Origin: an uncultured bacterium
GTDB lineage: Bacteria > Verrucomicrobiota > Verrucomicrobiia > Opitutales > Intestinicryptomonadaceae
Assembly (NCBI GenBank): GCA_905214995.1
Contig: CAJMOT010000045.1
Coordinates: forward strand, 1 to 15,684
Length of the DNA: 15,684 bases
Direction: 5' to 3'
In this document: piece after piece, positions 6,881-13,337 of the stretch
How positions within the stretch are numbered: the stretch's first letter is position 1
How the letters are laid out: each line of letters begins with the position of its first letter
The notes under the pieces: model-generated
What the model saw: only the letters and a program-made list of their open reading frames with translations
Databases searched by the model: none
What the model was told of the DNA's origin: nothing
Program-made: the position numbers and the translations under genes

Positions 6881-7783
6881 CTAAAACAAATTTTTCCTGA
6901 TTGCGGCGAATATCAGCTGCTGCGCGAACCCCGCGTATTCGCCGAACCTTTCCGCCGCAAATTCGCGTATTTTGTCGGCGTTCGGCGGCGTGGAGTAGAG
7001 GGCTGTCATCGCCTGTTTTATCCAGGTGTCGACCGGAAACGCCTCAAAGCGCGACGCCCCGAAGAGCAGTATGCAGTCCGCAACCTTGTCGCCGATTCCG
7101 CTCAGGGAGGTCAGATACTTTTTAGCCTCCGCATAGGGGATTTCGCGCAGGGAGTCGGGGTCGAAGCCGTCGGAGACGATTTTTTCGGCGGATTTTTTCA
7201 GGTAGCCCGCGCGGAAGCCGAGCTTGCATTCGCGCAGGGTTTCCATGGGGGCGGCGGCTATCGCCTCAAACGATGGCACGGCGCGCCGCCCGCCGCCCGC
7301 GTACCCGCCCAGTTTTTCGGATAGCAGGGCCACGCACTGTTTTATCTGCACTATCCTCTTGCTCGACGAGCATATGAAGCAGACTATCGCCTCCGCCGGG
7401 GACTGCCTGAGAATCCGCAGGGTCGGCCAGATTTTCAGGGCTTTGGCGATGTTGGCGTCGCCGGTTTTGAGAAGGGCTTCGCGTATGGGGGCGTAGTCCG
7501 TTTTGGCGTCTATGTATTCGAGAAAGTTTTCAGCCGCGCCCTCCGGCGCGTCGGACGGCGCGCAGATGTGGACGCCCCCGCGCCCGTCGAGGGCGGCGCG
7601 CAGGGCGGTTTTGCGGAATACGCCTTCGTAGGCGGCGGCGAATCCGAGGGGCGCGGCGTCGAGCTCCCTCCATGTGAAAGCCTGTCCGCCGTCGAGCGTC
7701 TCGCGGAAGTCTTTTTCTTCAAAATAAATCCCTTTGAGTTTCTCAAAGGGAGCCCAACGGAAACCTTCTTGAACCTTGCGCAT
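6881..7783 (-). CDS. ogg: 8-oxoguanine DNA glycosylase/AP lyase, OGG1 type
   Basis: 300-residue bifunctional base-excision enzyme that removes 8-oxoguanine paired with C. It resembles eukaryotic OGG1 rather than MutM. Seen: GGQAFTWRE (32-40, the GQ(S/A)F.W motif), LRQSPAEAIVCFICSSSKR (about 125-143), and the helix-hairpin-helix LSGIGDKVADCILLFG (about 227-242) with Schiff-base lysine K233. Catalytic aspartate D252 lies in FPVDTWIKQAM. The frame is open further upstream to 7924, but those 47 residues overlap the lipoprotein gene and are basic and low-complexity, so I start at the ATG at 7783. It begins 5 bp after the lipoprotein stop, suggesting co-transcription. Bacterial OGG1-type enzymes are known but less common than MutM. 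Confidence 0.93.
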   Translation of the reverse strand: MRKVQEGFRWAPFEKLKGIYFEEKDFRETLDGGQAFTWRELDAAPLGFAAAYEGVFRKTALRAALDGRGGVHICAPSDAPEGAAENFLEYIDAKTDYAPIREALLKTGDANIAKALKIWPTLRILRQSPAEAIVCFICSSSKRIVQIKQCVALLSEKLGGYAGGGRRAVPSFEAIAAAPMETLRECKLGFRAGYLKKSAEKIVSDGFDPDSLREIPYAEAKKYLTSLSGIGDKVADCILLFGASRFEAFPVDTWIKQAMTALYSTPPNADKIREFAAERFGEYAGFAQQLIFAAIRKNLF

Positions 7784-7788
7784 CGGTT

Positions 7789-8364
7789 TTATTTTTTTTC
7801 GCCGGAATTTGCGGATTTGGCGTCTCCGGAATACTCCCAGAGCCACGACTGCTTTTGGGCGAGAACCTTCCCCGACGGGGATTTGAGCACGAGCTTCCAC
7901 GCGTTCACCCGCGCCTTGGGCCACGGCCAGTCGGAGCCCGTCACGCCGAGGGCGATTTCGCGCGTGACGGAGTGGGTTTCGGGCACCGTAAATTTGTAGG
8001 TGCGGGTTTTTGCGTCGCCGGTGGAGTCCACGGAGAGCTCGAAAGTGCAGGCGAGGGCGATGTCGTCGGGCTCGTAGCCGAACATCACGAAAAAGTACAT
8101 TCCCGCCCTTTTGTCGGGCTGCGAGCGCAGGACGAGTTTGCCGTAATGCGTCTCCTCGCCCGTGAAAACTTCGTATATTGAGCGCGTCTCGGGGTCGGAA
8201 ATGTAGCGGTTTAGGACGTATGAAATTTTCGGCTCGCCCTCATAGTCCAGCCCGATGGTTCCCTTTTCAGGCTCTTTTGGGGAGGAGTCTTCGGACGAGC
8301 ACGCGCCCGCGAACAGCGATGCGCAAATCAGCGCCGTGAGGGCTGCGGTTCGGAGAAATTTCAT
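7789..8364 (-). CDS. Predicted lipoprotein of unknown function
   Basis: 191 residues from the ATG at 8364. A signal peptide of the form MKFLRTAALTALICASLFAG is followed by AC-SSEDSS. Cys22 is the probable lipidation site, although -3 is Ala rather than the usual Leu. The mature part is mostly polar and predicted beta-rich, with YVLNRYISDPETRSIYEVF, TGEETHYGKLVLRSQPD and a C-terminal QSWLWEYSGD. I recognise no domain. The frame is open upstream to 8484, but that extension reads through the PEP-CTERM terminator and lacks a signal sequence. It is followed 5 bp later by the OGG gene, so the two probably share a transcript. Whether the pairing has meaning is unknown. Confidence 0.75.
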   Translation of the reverse strand: MKFLRTAALTALICASLFAGACSSEDSSPKEPEKGTIGLDYEGEPKISYVLNRYISDPETRSIYEVFTGEETHYGKLVLRSQPDKRAGMYFFVMFGYEPDDIALACTFELSVDSTGDAKTRTYKFTVPETHSVTREIALGVTGSDWPWPKARVNAWKLVLKSPSGKVLAQKQSWLWEYSGDAKSANSGEKK

Positions 8365-8372
8365 AGGGCGAC

Positions 8373-8400
8373 ATTCTCTCCCGAAAGTTTCGGCGGTCAA
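8373..8400 (-). promoter_or_regulatory. Candidate promoter of the lipoprotein/ogg pair
   Basis: Minus-strand TTGACC (8400-8395), 16-bp spacer, GAGAAT (8378-8373, 4 of 6). Only 8 nt separate the -10 from the ATG at 8364, so the message would be nearly leaderless. It directly abuts the PEP-CTERM terminator, which fits a new transcription unit starting here. Confidence 0.4.
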
Positions 8401-8401
8401 G

Positions 8402-8432
8402 AAAAAACCCGCGGAGCCAAGGCGCCGCGGGT
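8402..8432 (-). terminator. Intrinsic terminator of the PEP-CTERM gene
   Basis: ACCCGCGG (8407-8414) pairs perfectly with CCGCGGGT (8425-8432) around a 10-nt loop. On the minus strand the stem is followed by TTTTTT (8407-8402). It lies 26 nt past the PEP-CTERM stop codon. Confidence 0.88.
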
Positions 8433-8458
8433 CTTTTGAAATGCGTTGGAATAAAAAA

Positions 8459-9553
8459 TTATCTGCGCCTGCGGGCTGCGGCAATAGCCGCCGCGAGCGC
8501 GCCGAAAAGGGCAGCCGCCGCCGCGGGTTCGGGAACTACGGTGAGCTGGAGCGTGTTGCCGTTCCACGCGAGCGAGGCGTCGTCGCCGAACATCGCCGCT
8601 ATAGAGTCGAACGTTTCGGAAGAGATGTCGTTGCGGACGTCGGAGGTGTCGAAGCCCGCGAGTTCGCCTGCGGAGATGAGGTTGTACGTTCCGGACATTA
8701 TCTCGTCAACAGAGACGTTGGAGAAGTCGAAAATTATCGCGTTTGCGGACTTCTCAAAAGTTCCCTCCACGCTTATGAGGGCGGAATCGCCGGTGAAGTT
8801 CGCGAGGGAATTGTCCACGTTTACCGTGAGCGTGCCGGAACTTGCGATCCTGAAACCGCCGGAACCTACGGCGAACCGCCTTGCGAACAGAATCATGTTG
8901 CCTTCGTTCGTGACGCGGTTTGCGGATATCGAGTCAATAAAGGCCGAAGCGCTGCCGAATCTGTAATTGTTGTTTCCGCCGCGCACGGCGATGTCGCCGG
9001 AGACGTTTATGCTGAATTTTGTTTGGCGCGCGCCGTCGGCAATAGCTATGTTCGTATAAGTGTAGCCCGCTTTGAGGTTCGTGAGGTTGAGAGAAAATTC
9101 CGATTCAGATGCCGCCGAATCGCCGAGGTAAATAGTGGGCGAGCCGCCTCTTATCAGAAGCTGGTTTGCCGTGAGGGAATTTTTTATGCTCACGGGATAC
9201 GGCACGGCTATGGAACTGCCCCAAGTGACGGCGTCTCCCGAGACTTCGGCAATTCTGTACGAATATAAATATATCGTATCGTCAACCCCGGGCAGGGAGG
9301 TTGCGGCTTCGTATTTTCCCACTATTCCGCCGCTCGGCTCGGGGCAGTTGGCGCGCATGTCGCCGTCATAATCCATGGGATAGAGGTATATCGCCATGGA
9401 GTAGACGTCGTTGGAATTGTCGGAGGAAAGCGCGTAGTAGTTTTGGTAGTTGGATAAGTCGCCGTCCGCGCTTCCGGTGAAGAGGAAGCTTGCCGCAAAC
9501 GTTTGCACCGAGGCGCACGCGCACGCAAGCGTTGAAAGTATCTTGCCGTTCAT
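8459..9553 (-). CDS. PEP-CTERM sorting domain protein, exported
   Basis: 364-residue exported protein. An N-terminal signal peptide (about 1-20, ending near TFAAS) is followed by a long Ser/Asn/Asp/Gly-rich, probably beta-helical passenger with strands such as SIAVPYPVSIKNSLTANQ and NITVNVDNSL-like repeats. It ends with the tripartite PEP-CTERM signal: VPEP (340-343), a hydrophobic alanine-rich helix (about 345-359) and terminal ARRRR. Such proteins are processed by an exosortase, not seen here, and released to the envelope or outside. The passenger has the look of the large PEP-CTERM paralogue sets of Verrucomicrobiota (knowledge of the group; not tested). It is a monocistronic gene with its own promoter and terminator. 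What it binds or does is unknown. Confidence 0.88.
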   Translation of the reverse strand: MNGKILSTLACACASVQTFAASFLFTGSADGDLSNYQNYYALSSDNSNDVYSMAIYLYPMDYDGDMRANCPEPSGGIVGKYEAATSLPGVDDTIYLYSYRIAEVSGDAVTWGSSIAVPYPVSIKNSLTANQLLIRGGSPTIYLGDSAASESEFSLNLTNLKAGYTYTNIAIADGARQTKFSINVSGDIAVRGGNNNYRFGSASAFIDSISANRVTNEGNMILFARRFAVGSGGFRIASSGTLTVNVDNSLANFTGDSALISVEGTFEKSANAIIFDFSNVSVDEIMSGTYNLISAGELAGFDTSDVRNDISSETFDSIAAMFGDDASLAWNGNTLQLTVVPEPAAAAALFGALAAAIAAARRRR

Positions 9554-9561
9554 GGCTTTAA

Positions 9562-9591
9562 TTTAAAGGCGCGAGAGCGGGGAAATGTCAA
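9562..9591 (-). promoter_or_regulatory. Candidate promoter of the PEP-CTERM gene
   Basis: Minus strand: -35 TTGACA (9591-9586, perfect), 18-bp spacer, TTTAAA (9567-9562, 4 of 6). The ATG at 9553 lies only 8 nt past the -10, so the predicted transcript is almost leaderless. The -35 box is inside the inverted repeat at 9581-9600. Confidence 0.5.
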
Positions 9592-9600
9592 GGCATTTCC
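9581..9600. repeat. Inverted repeat over the PEP-CTERM -35 box
   Basis: GGAAATG-TCAAGG-CATTTCC: perfect 7-bp arms with a 6-bp spacer. It lies in the divergent region between the PEP-CTERM gene and the EamA transporter and overlaps the -35 hexamer of the former. Its position fits a repressor site; the binding protein is unknown. Confidence 0.5.
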
Positions 9601-9648
9601 GCCAAGACATTTGCGTTTTTCCGGATTTGCGCGCCGCCCACAAGCGGC

Positions 9649-9676
9649 TTGACAGAATCCCCGCGCGGGAAATACT
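9649..9676 (+). promoter_or_regulatory. Candidate promoter of the EamA transporter gene
   Basis: TTGACA (9649-9654, perfect), 16-bp spacer, AATACT (9671-9676, 4 of 6). Expected start is near 9683, giving a leader of about 16 nt made of A/T-rich sequence (TTTAATTTAATTCA) without a Shine-Dalgarno site. Confidence 0.5.
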
Positions 9677-9698
9677 CGAAAGCCTTTAATTTAATTCA

Positions 9699-10613
9699 AT
9701 GACAAAGGAGCGGCTGCAGGGTCACGCTTGCATATTTGCGGCGAACGTTATTTTCGGCGTATACATACCGATTTCAAAATATCTGATGGCGCACTGCGTA
9801 TCGGGCGAAGCGCTGACGCTGGCGCGTATGTGGGGGGCCGCCGCGCTGTTTTGGACGGCGTCGCTTTTTGACAAGAGCGACAGGGTGGGGCGCCGCGACC
9901 TCGCGCTGATGTTCGCATTTTCGCTCTTCGGGGTCGTCATGAACCAGGGGGTGTTCATTTACGGGCTCGGCAAGACCTCCCCCGTGGACGCGTCGGTGAT
10001 AGTGACGATGACGCCGCTGATGGTGCTCCTGATTTCCGCGGCGTTCATGGGGGATCCCGTCACCGTCCGCAAGGCGGTGGGGGTGCTCTCGGGGGCGGCG
10101 GGCGCGATATGGCTCGTGCTTTCGGCGGGCGGCGCGGGAGGGTCGGCGGGAACCGTTTCAGGCAACCTGCTGATTCTGCTTAGCGGATTTTCTTCGGCGG
10201 TGTACTTTGCGATGTCGAAGCCGCTGACCTCCCGCCATTCGCCGGTGACGCTCATGAAGTGGATGTTCCTGTTCGCCTCTCTGATGCTCTTGCCCGTCAC
10301 GCCGTCGGTTCTAAGCGCGCCTGGCGCGTTTAAGGGGGGATTCGGCTTGGAGGGGGCGGCGATGCTGGCGTACGTGGTCGCCGGCGCGACTTTCGTGACG
10401 TATCTATTGATAGCCATGGCGATAAAGCGCATGAGGCCGACTACGATGGCGATGTACAATTACATACAGCCGTTCGTGGCGTCGATGGCGGCGATATGGC
10501 TTGGGCAGGACAGTTTTTCCTGGGTGAAAGTCGCGGCGGCGGCGCTCGTTTTTGCGGGCGTGTATTTGGTGACTTCCGCACCCGCCGCGGCGGCGGGCGG
10601 AGGGGCGCGCTGA
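9699..10613 (+). CDS. EamA/DMT family transporter (RhaT/YdcZ-type permease)
   Basis: 304-residue inner-membrane protein with the two-repeat, ten-helix layout of drug/metabolite transporters. The first EamA repeat spans about residues 8-140. It begins HACIFAANVIFGVYIPISKYLM in pieces and ends VRKAVGVLSGAAGAIWLVLS. After the glycine-rich linker AGGAGGSAGTVSG, the second repeat spans about 155-295, with FSSAVYFAMSKPLTSRH, the MRPTTMAMYNYIQPFVAS signature and a terminal VAAAALVFAGVYLVTS helix. The substrate cannot be predicted. It is the only plus-strand gene. The AAAGGAG at 9704-9710 lies inside the coding region just after the ATG, with no usable start behind it, so the ATG at 9699 stands. The PEP-CTERM gene is divergent and pta is convergent. 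Confidence 0.92.
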   Translation: MTKERLQGHACIFAANVIFGVYIPISKYLMAHCVSGEALTLARMWGAAALFWTASLFDKSDRVGRRDLALMFAFSLFGVVMNQGVFIYGLGKTSPVDASVIVTMTPLMVLLISAAFMGDPVTVRKAVGVLSGAAGAIWLVLSAGGAGGSAGTVSGNLLILLSGFSSAVYFAMSKPLTSRHSPVTLMKWMFLFASLMLLPVTPSVLSAPGAFKGGFGLEGAAMLAYVVAGATFVTYLLIAMAIKRMRPTTMAMYNYIQPFVASMAAIWLGQDSFSWVKVAAAALVFAGVYLVTSAPAAAAGGGAR

Positions 10614-10701
10614 GAATTTTTTTGCGGAATTTGCCGGAGTTTTGCAGGCGGCGGGGTTTGCCGAAGGGAATGCGGTTTGCCCGCGAATTTTAAAAGCCCG
10701 C

Positions 10702-10733
10702 AAAAAAGGCCGCGCGCAGGCGCGGCCTTTCTT
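10702..10733. terminator. Bidirectional intrinsic terminator between the EamA gene and pta
   Basis: AAAGGCCGCG (10705-10714) pairs perfectly with CGCGGCCTTT (10721-10730) around a 6-nt loop. A T-rich run (TTTCTTT) follows on the plus strand and TTTTTT (10707-10702) on the minus strand. It sits between convergent genes, 41 nt past the pta stop and about 90 nt past the EamA stop, so it can serve both. Confidence 0.9.
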
Positions 10734-10773
10734 TCGGAAACTTGCGGACGCCCCGCGGCGGGCGGGGACGCGC

Positions 10774-11823
10774 CTATGAGTGCAGCTCCAAGTCTATGTC
10801 TATGAACCTGCGGTCCACCGCCTGCGCCGCGACGATAACGCTCGTGCCGAAGATGTTCGAGGCGCTCGAACCGCGCGAAATTTGCGCGGCGGGTTTTGTA
10901 AGCCCCGTGAGAATCTGGCCGTAGCATTCGACTTCCGGCGCCAAAACCCTTATCATTTTCGAGGCGATGTCGCCGCTGTCGAGGTCGGGGAAAATCAAGA
11001 CGTTAGCCTTGCCCGCCACGGAACTCGAAATATGTTTGAGCCGCGCGACTTCCGGGCTTAGCGCGGCGTCCACCTGGAGCTCGCCGTCTACCTCCATATC
11101 GAGCAAGTCGCGCTTGGCTTTGTCGTGGACGAGAGCTGTTGCCGCCTTGACTTTCACGACGCTCGGGTGCGCGGAAGTGGACGCCTTGGACGAAAACGAG
11201 AGCATCGCGATTCTCGGCGTCTGGAGCGTGAGCTGGTTTGCGAGCATTCCGGTGGTGAGGGCGATGTCGCAGAGCTGCCGCTCGTCGGGCTCGGGAATCA
11301 CGCCGCAGTCGGCGAGGAAGAGATCCCCGTCAGCCCCAATCTCGGGGCGGCCGGTCGAGAGAATCATTATGGAACTCGCGGTTTTAAAGCCCTTTTGCAG
11401 CGGGATTATCTGGAATATCGGGCGCAGGGCTCCGGACGAAACCGTCGTCGCCCCCGCGAGCATCGCGTCGGCGCGGCCGCTTGCGACCATCAGGGTTGAG
11501 TAGTAGTTGGGGTTGGAGACGAGGTTGCGTATGCCGTCGTCGTCGAGCGCCTTGAAGCGGGGAAACGCCTTCATTAGCCGGCAGAGCTCCCCGAAGTCGT
11601 CCGACGATACGGGATCGATTATCTTCATGCCGTCGAGCCGCACGTCTATGGACGCGGCGATTTCGGAAATTTTTTCGCGTTCGCCGAGCAGTATCGGAAC
11701 TCCGAGCTTGCGCGTGGAGAATTGGCGCGCAGCCTGCAGTATTCGCGGGTCGGCGCCCTCGGGATAGACGATGCGCTTGGGGTGGTTTTGGAGTCGCGCG
11801 GAAAGCTTTTTTATAAGGGACAT
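10774..11823 (-). CDS. pta: Phosphate acetyltransferase
   Basis: 349-residue short-form Pta, which interconverts acetyl-CoA and acetyl phosphate in the cytoplasm. Motifs in order: PKRIVYPEGADPRIL (15-29), SGRADAMLAGATT (115-127), LADCGVIPEPDERQL (170-184, the family ADc.v.p.P region), VDGELQVDAAL (245-255), GKANVLIFPDLDSGDIASK (271-289) and GLTKPAAQISRG (307-318). There is no N-terminal DRTGG/regulatory domain as in enterobacterial Pta. I start at the ATG at 11823. The in-frame extension to 11910 would overlap the likely promoter and does not resemble the family. The usual partner, acetate kinase, is not in this window. Members of the phosphate butyryltransferase branch look similar, but the conserved segments favour Pta. 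Confidence 0.93.
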   Translation of the reverse strand: MSLIKKLSARLQNHPKRIVYPEGADPRILQAARQFSTRKLGVPILLGEREKISEIAASIDVRLDGMKIIDPVSSDDFGELCRLMKAFPRFKALDDDGIRNLVSNPNYYSTLMVASGRADAMLAGATTVSSGALRPIFQIIPLQKGFKTASSIMILSTGRPEIGADGDLFLADCGVIPEPDERQLCDIALTTGMLANQLTLQTPRIAMLSFSSKASTSAHPSVVKVKAATALVHDKAKRDLLDMEVDGELQVDAALSPEVARLKHISSSVAGKANVLIFPDLDSGDIASKMIRVLAPEVECYGQILTGLTKPAAQISRGSSASNIFGTSVIVAAQAVDRRFIDIDLELHS

Positions 11824-11886
11824 CGCAGTTGGGGGTGTTTTGGGTGAAATGCGCCCCGCGAGCGGCGCGGAGCCGAAACTGTCCGC

Positions 11887-11915
11887 AATATCGCACGCGG
11901 TTTGCCGCAAGTCAA
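11887..11915 (-). promoter_or_regulatory. Candidate promoter of pta
   Basis: Minus-strand TTGACT (11915-11910, 5 of 6), 17-bp spacer, GATATT (11892-11887, 4 of 6). Predicted start near 11880 gives a leader of about 57 nt, with a GCGCC/GGCGC hairpin possible inside it. Confidence 0.5.
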
Positions 11916-11928
11916 GTTAGAAGGTTTT

Positions 11929-11970
11929 GCCTGCGCGCAAAAACGCGCGCGGCGGCGGGTTTCCGCAGGC
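11929..11970 (-). other. Possible terminator-like hairpin after the DUF4832 gene pair
   Basis: GCCTGCG (11929-11935) pairs with CGCAGGC (11964-11970). A competing GCGCGC (11933-11938)/GCGCGC (11945-11950) stem has the A5/T5 run (11939-11943) as its loop. The structure lies just past the stop at 11975. The T-run is enclosed by the stem rather than following it, so it is not a textbook terminator. Confidence 0.3.
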
Positions 11971-11974
11971 CGCC

Positions 11975-13336
11975 CTACAATTCCAGTTCGGCGAGCTTGA
12001 TAGACCCGTCCGCCTCCGCCTCCTTTGCGGCGAATTTGAAGTCGCGGAAGATTTTGCCCTTGTGGGCGAGGCGCGCGTAGAGCCCGTATTTCCCCGAAGG
12101 CAGGTTTTGGGGAATCTCGAACTTGTCGCGCGTTGAGAACTTGCCGGGCAGCCATTTGGACGGGTCGGCGGACGAGGCGAACGCCGCCGCGGTCTTCCCG
12201 TCCGGAGTTTTCAGCTCGTACGCCAGTTCGTAGGGCAGGGATATGCGCGCGATTCCCCCGTTCTCGCCCGAAAGGGAAATTTCAAGGCTGCCGCCGCCGA
12301 GCGAAATTTTTGCGGAGTCCGCAAATATGCGCGCGCCCACGCCTCTGGAAATCCGCTCGACCTGTCCGTATTCCTCCGGAGGAACCGTCGGCGGGTTGAG
12401 GTTTTCCGACACGAGCGAGGCGTGGTTGTCCAATATGAAATCTACCGCTTTCGGAAGGGGCCACTTGCGTTTCAGCATGTCCGGGTAGCAGACATACCAT
12501 TCAAAGAGCATCGGCTTGCATTTCCACACGTCGCCCATCTTCGACACGCCCGCTTTCAGGTATTTTCCCTTTCCTATCCAGTGTTTGTAGTGGTCCTCCC
12601 CGCCGACCCCGTCGCGGCGCATTCCCACGCGCGAGCCCTCTCCGCCGCCTATGGCGTATTTTAGGATTTCGGCGTCGTCTGTCATGAACACGAGGTCTGT
12701 CTTTTTGAAGTTGTCGAGGTACATGTCGGCGTATTGCTTCCTGACTTCAATCGGCGACGGCTTTATGCCGAGCCCGCCGACATGCCATTCGCCCCAGTTG
12801 CCGTAGCTGCCGATGTCGATTGTCGATATTCGCGGGTCGCCGTCGTACTTTTCGGCGAGCGCCTTTATGAAGCGCGCGTGGCATTTGATGAATATCGGGT
12901 CGTCGAATATCGGGGTGACGCGGGCGAATTTGGTGTCGCCCGTGGCGGAGTCGCCGCCGGGCCTGTTCATAAACTTCGCGAATTTCGCGCCCTTTTTCTC
13001 GAATACCCATTCCGGCGCTGCGTAGGGCGTGGAGCTGTGGGACGACGTGCACATCACGCGGAAGGAGAACGGAACCCCCATTTTGGCGGCCCTCTCCATC
13101 TGCCTCTCAATCGGCTCCCAGTTGTATTTGCCCTCTTCGGGCTCGAGGTCGCGCCAGTGGAAGCGAACGTATCTGGAGCCGTACGGGAGTTTCGGATTCT
13201 CCTTTGAATATATGGACATCCAGCCCTGCCCGGGGTTTGCGACAACCCCGTGTTCGCGGGTGAAGTTTTTTTCATATTCCGTTTTGCACCCGCACAGGAC
13301 GGCGCAAATTGCAAGGGCCGATATTATGGTTTTCAT
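11975..13336 (-). CDS. DUF4832-type glycosidase-like lipoprotein (second copy)
   Basis: 453-residue predicted lipoprotein. The signal peptide MKTIISALAICAVLCGC has a good lipobox (LCGC, Cys17). The body looks like a TIM-barrel glycoside hydrolase relative with a DUF4832 (PF16116) module. It has NPGQGWMS (34-41), RFHWRDLEPEEGKYNW (58-73, as in GH42/GH5-like barrels), IGSYGNWGEWH (175-185) and KPMLFEWY (274-281). E183 and E279 are the natural candidates for a catalytic pair (inference). A C-terminal beta-sandwich (about 330-450) contains LPYELAYELKTPDGKTAAAF. It starts one base after the stop of the upstream paralogue and has no Shine-Dalgarno site, so it is probably translationally coupled. 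The enzyme activity and sugar are unknown. Confidence 0.82.
   Translation of the reverse strand: MKTIISALAICAVLCGCKTEYEKNFTREHGVVANPGQGWMSIYSKENPKLPYGSRYVRFHWRDLEPEEGKYNWEPIERQMERAAKMGVPFSFRVMCTSSHSSTPYAAPEWVFEKKGAKFAKFMNRPGGDSATGDTKFARVTPIFDDPIFIKCHARFIKALAEKYDGDPRISTIDIGSYGNWGEWHVGGLGIKPSPIEVRKQYADMYLDNFKKTDLVFMTDDAEILKYAIGGGEGSRVGMRRDGVGGEDHYKHWIGKGKYLKAGVSKMGDVWKCKPMLFEWYVCYPDMLKRKWPLPKAVDFILDNHASLVSENLNPPTVPPEEYGQVERISRGVGARIFADSAKISLGGGSLEISLSGENGGIARISLPYELAYELKTPDGKTAAAFASSADPSKWLPGKFSTRDKFEIPQNLPSGKYGLYARLAHKGKIFRDFKFAAKEAEADGSIKLAELEL
12021..12239. repeat. Duplicated 219-bp coding tract, copy 1
   Basis: This stretch aligns without gaps to 13384-13602. I count 14 differences in 219 positions (about 94% identity). 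It encodes residues ~366-439 of the second DUF4832 protein. Identity falls away sharply at both ends. Confidence 0.9.
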
Positions 13337-13337
13337 T

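Noticed and set aside
9704..9710. AAAGGAG as a Shine-Dalgarno site for a later start of the EamA gene
   Set aside because: No ATG/GTG/TTG follows in frame at a usable distance, and the first helix would be lost. The ATG at 9699 keeps the family N-terminus.
11911..11918. GTTAG half-site near the pta promoter as a third DtxR-like operator
   Set aside because: Only one half-site is present, with no inverted partner at the right spacing.
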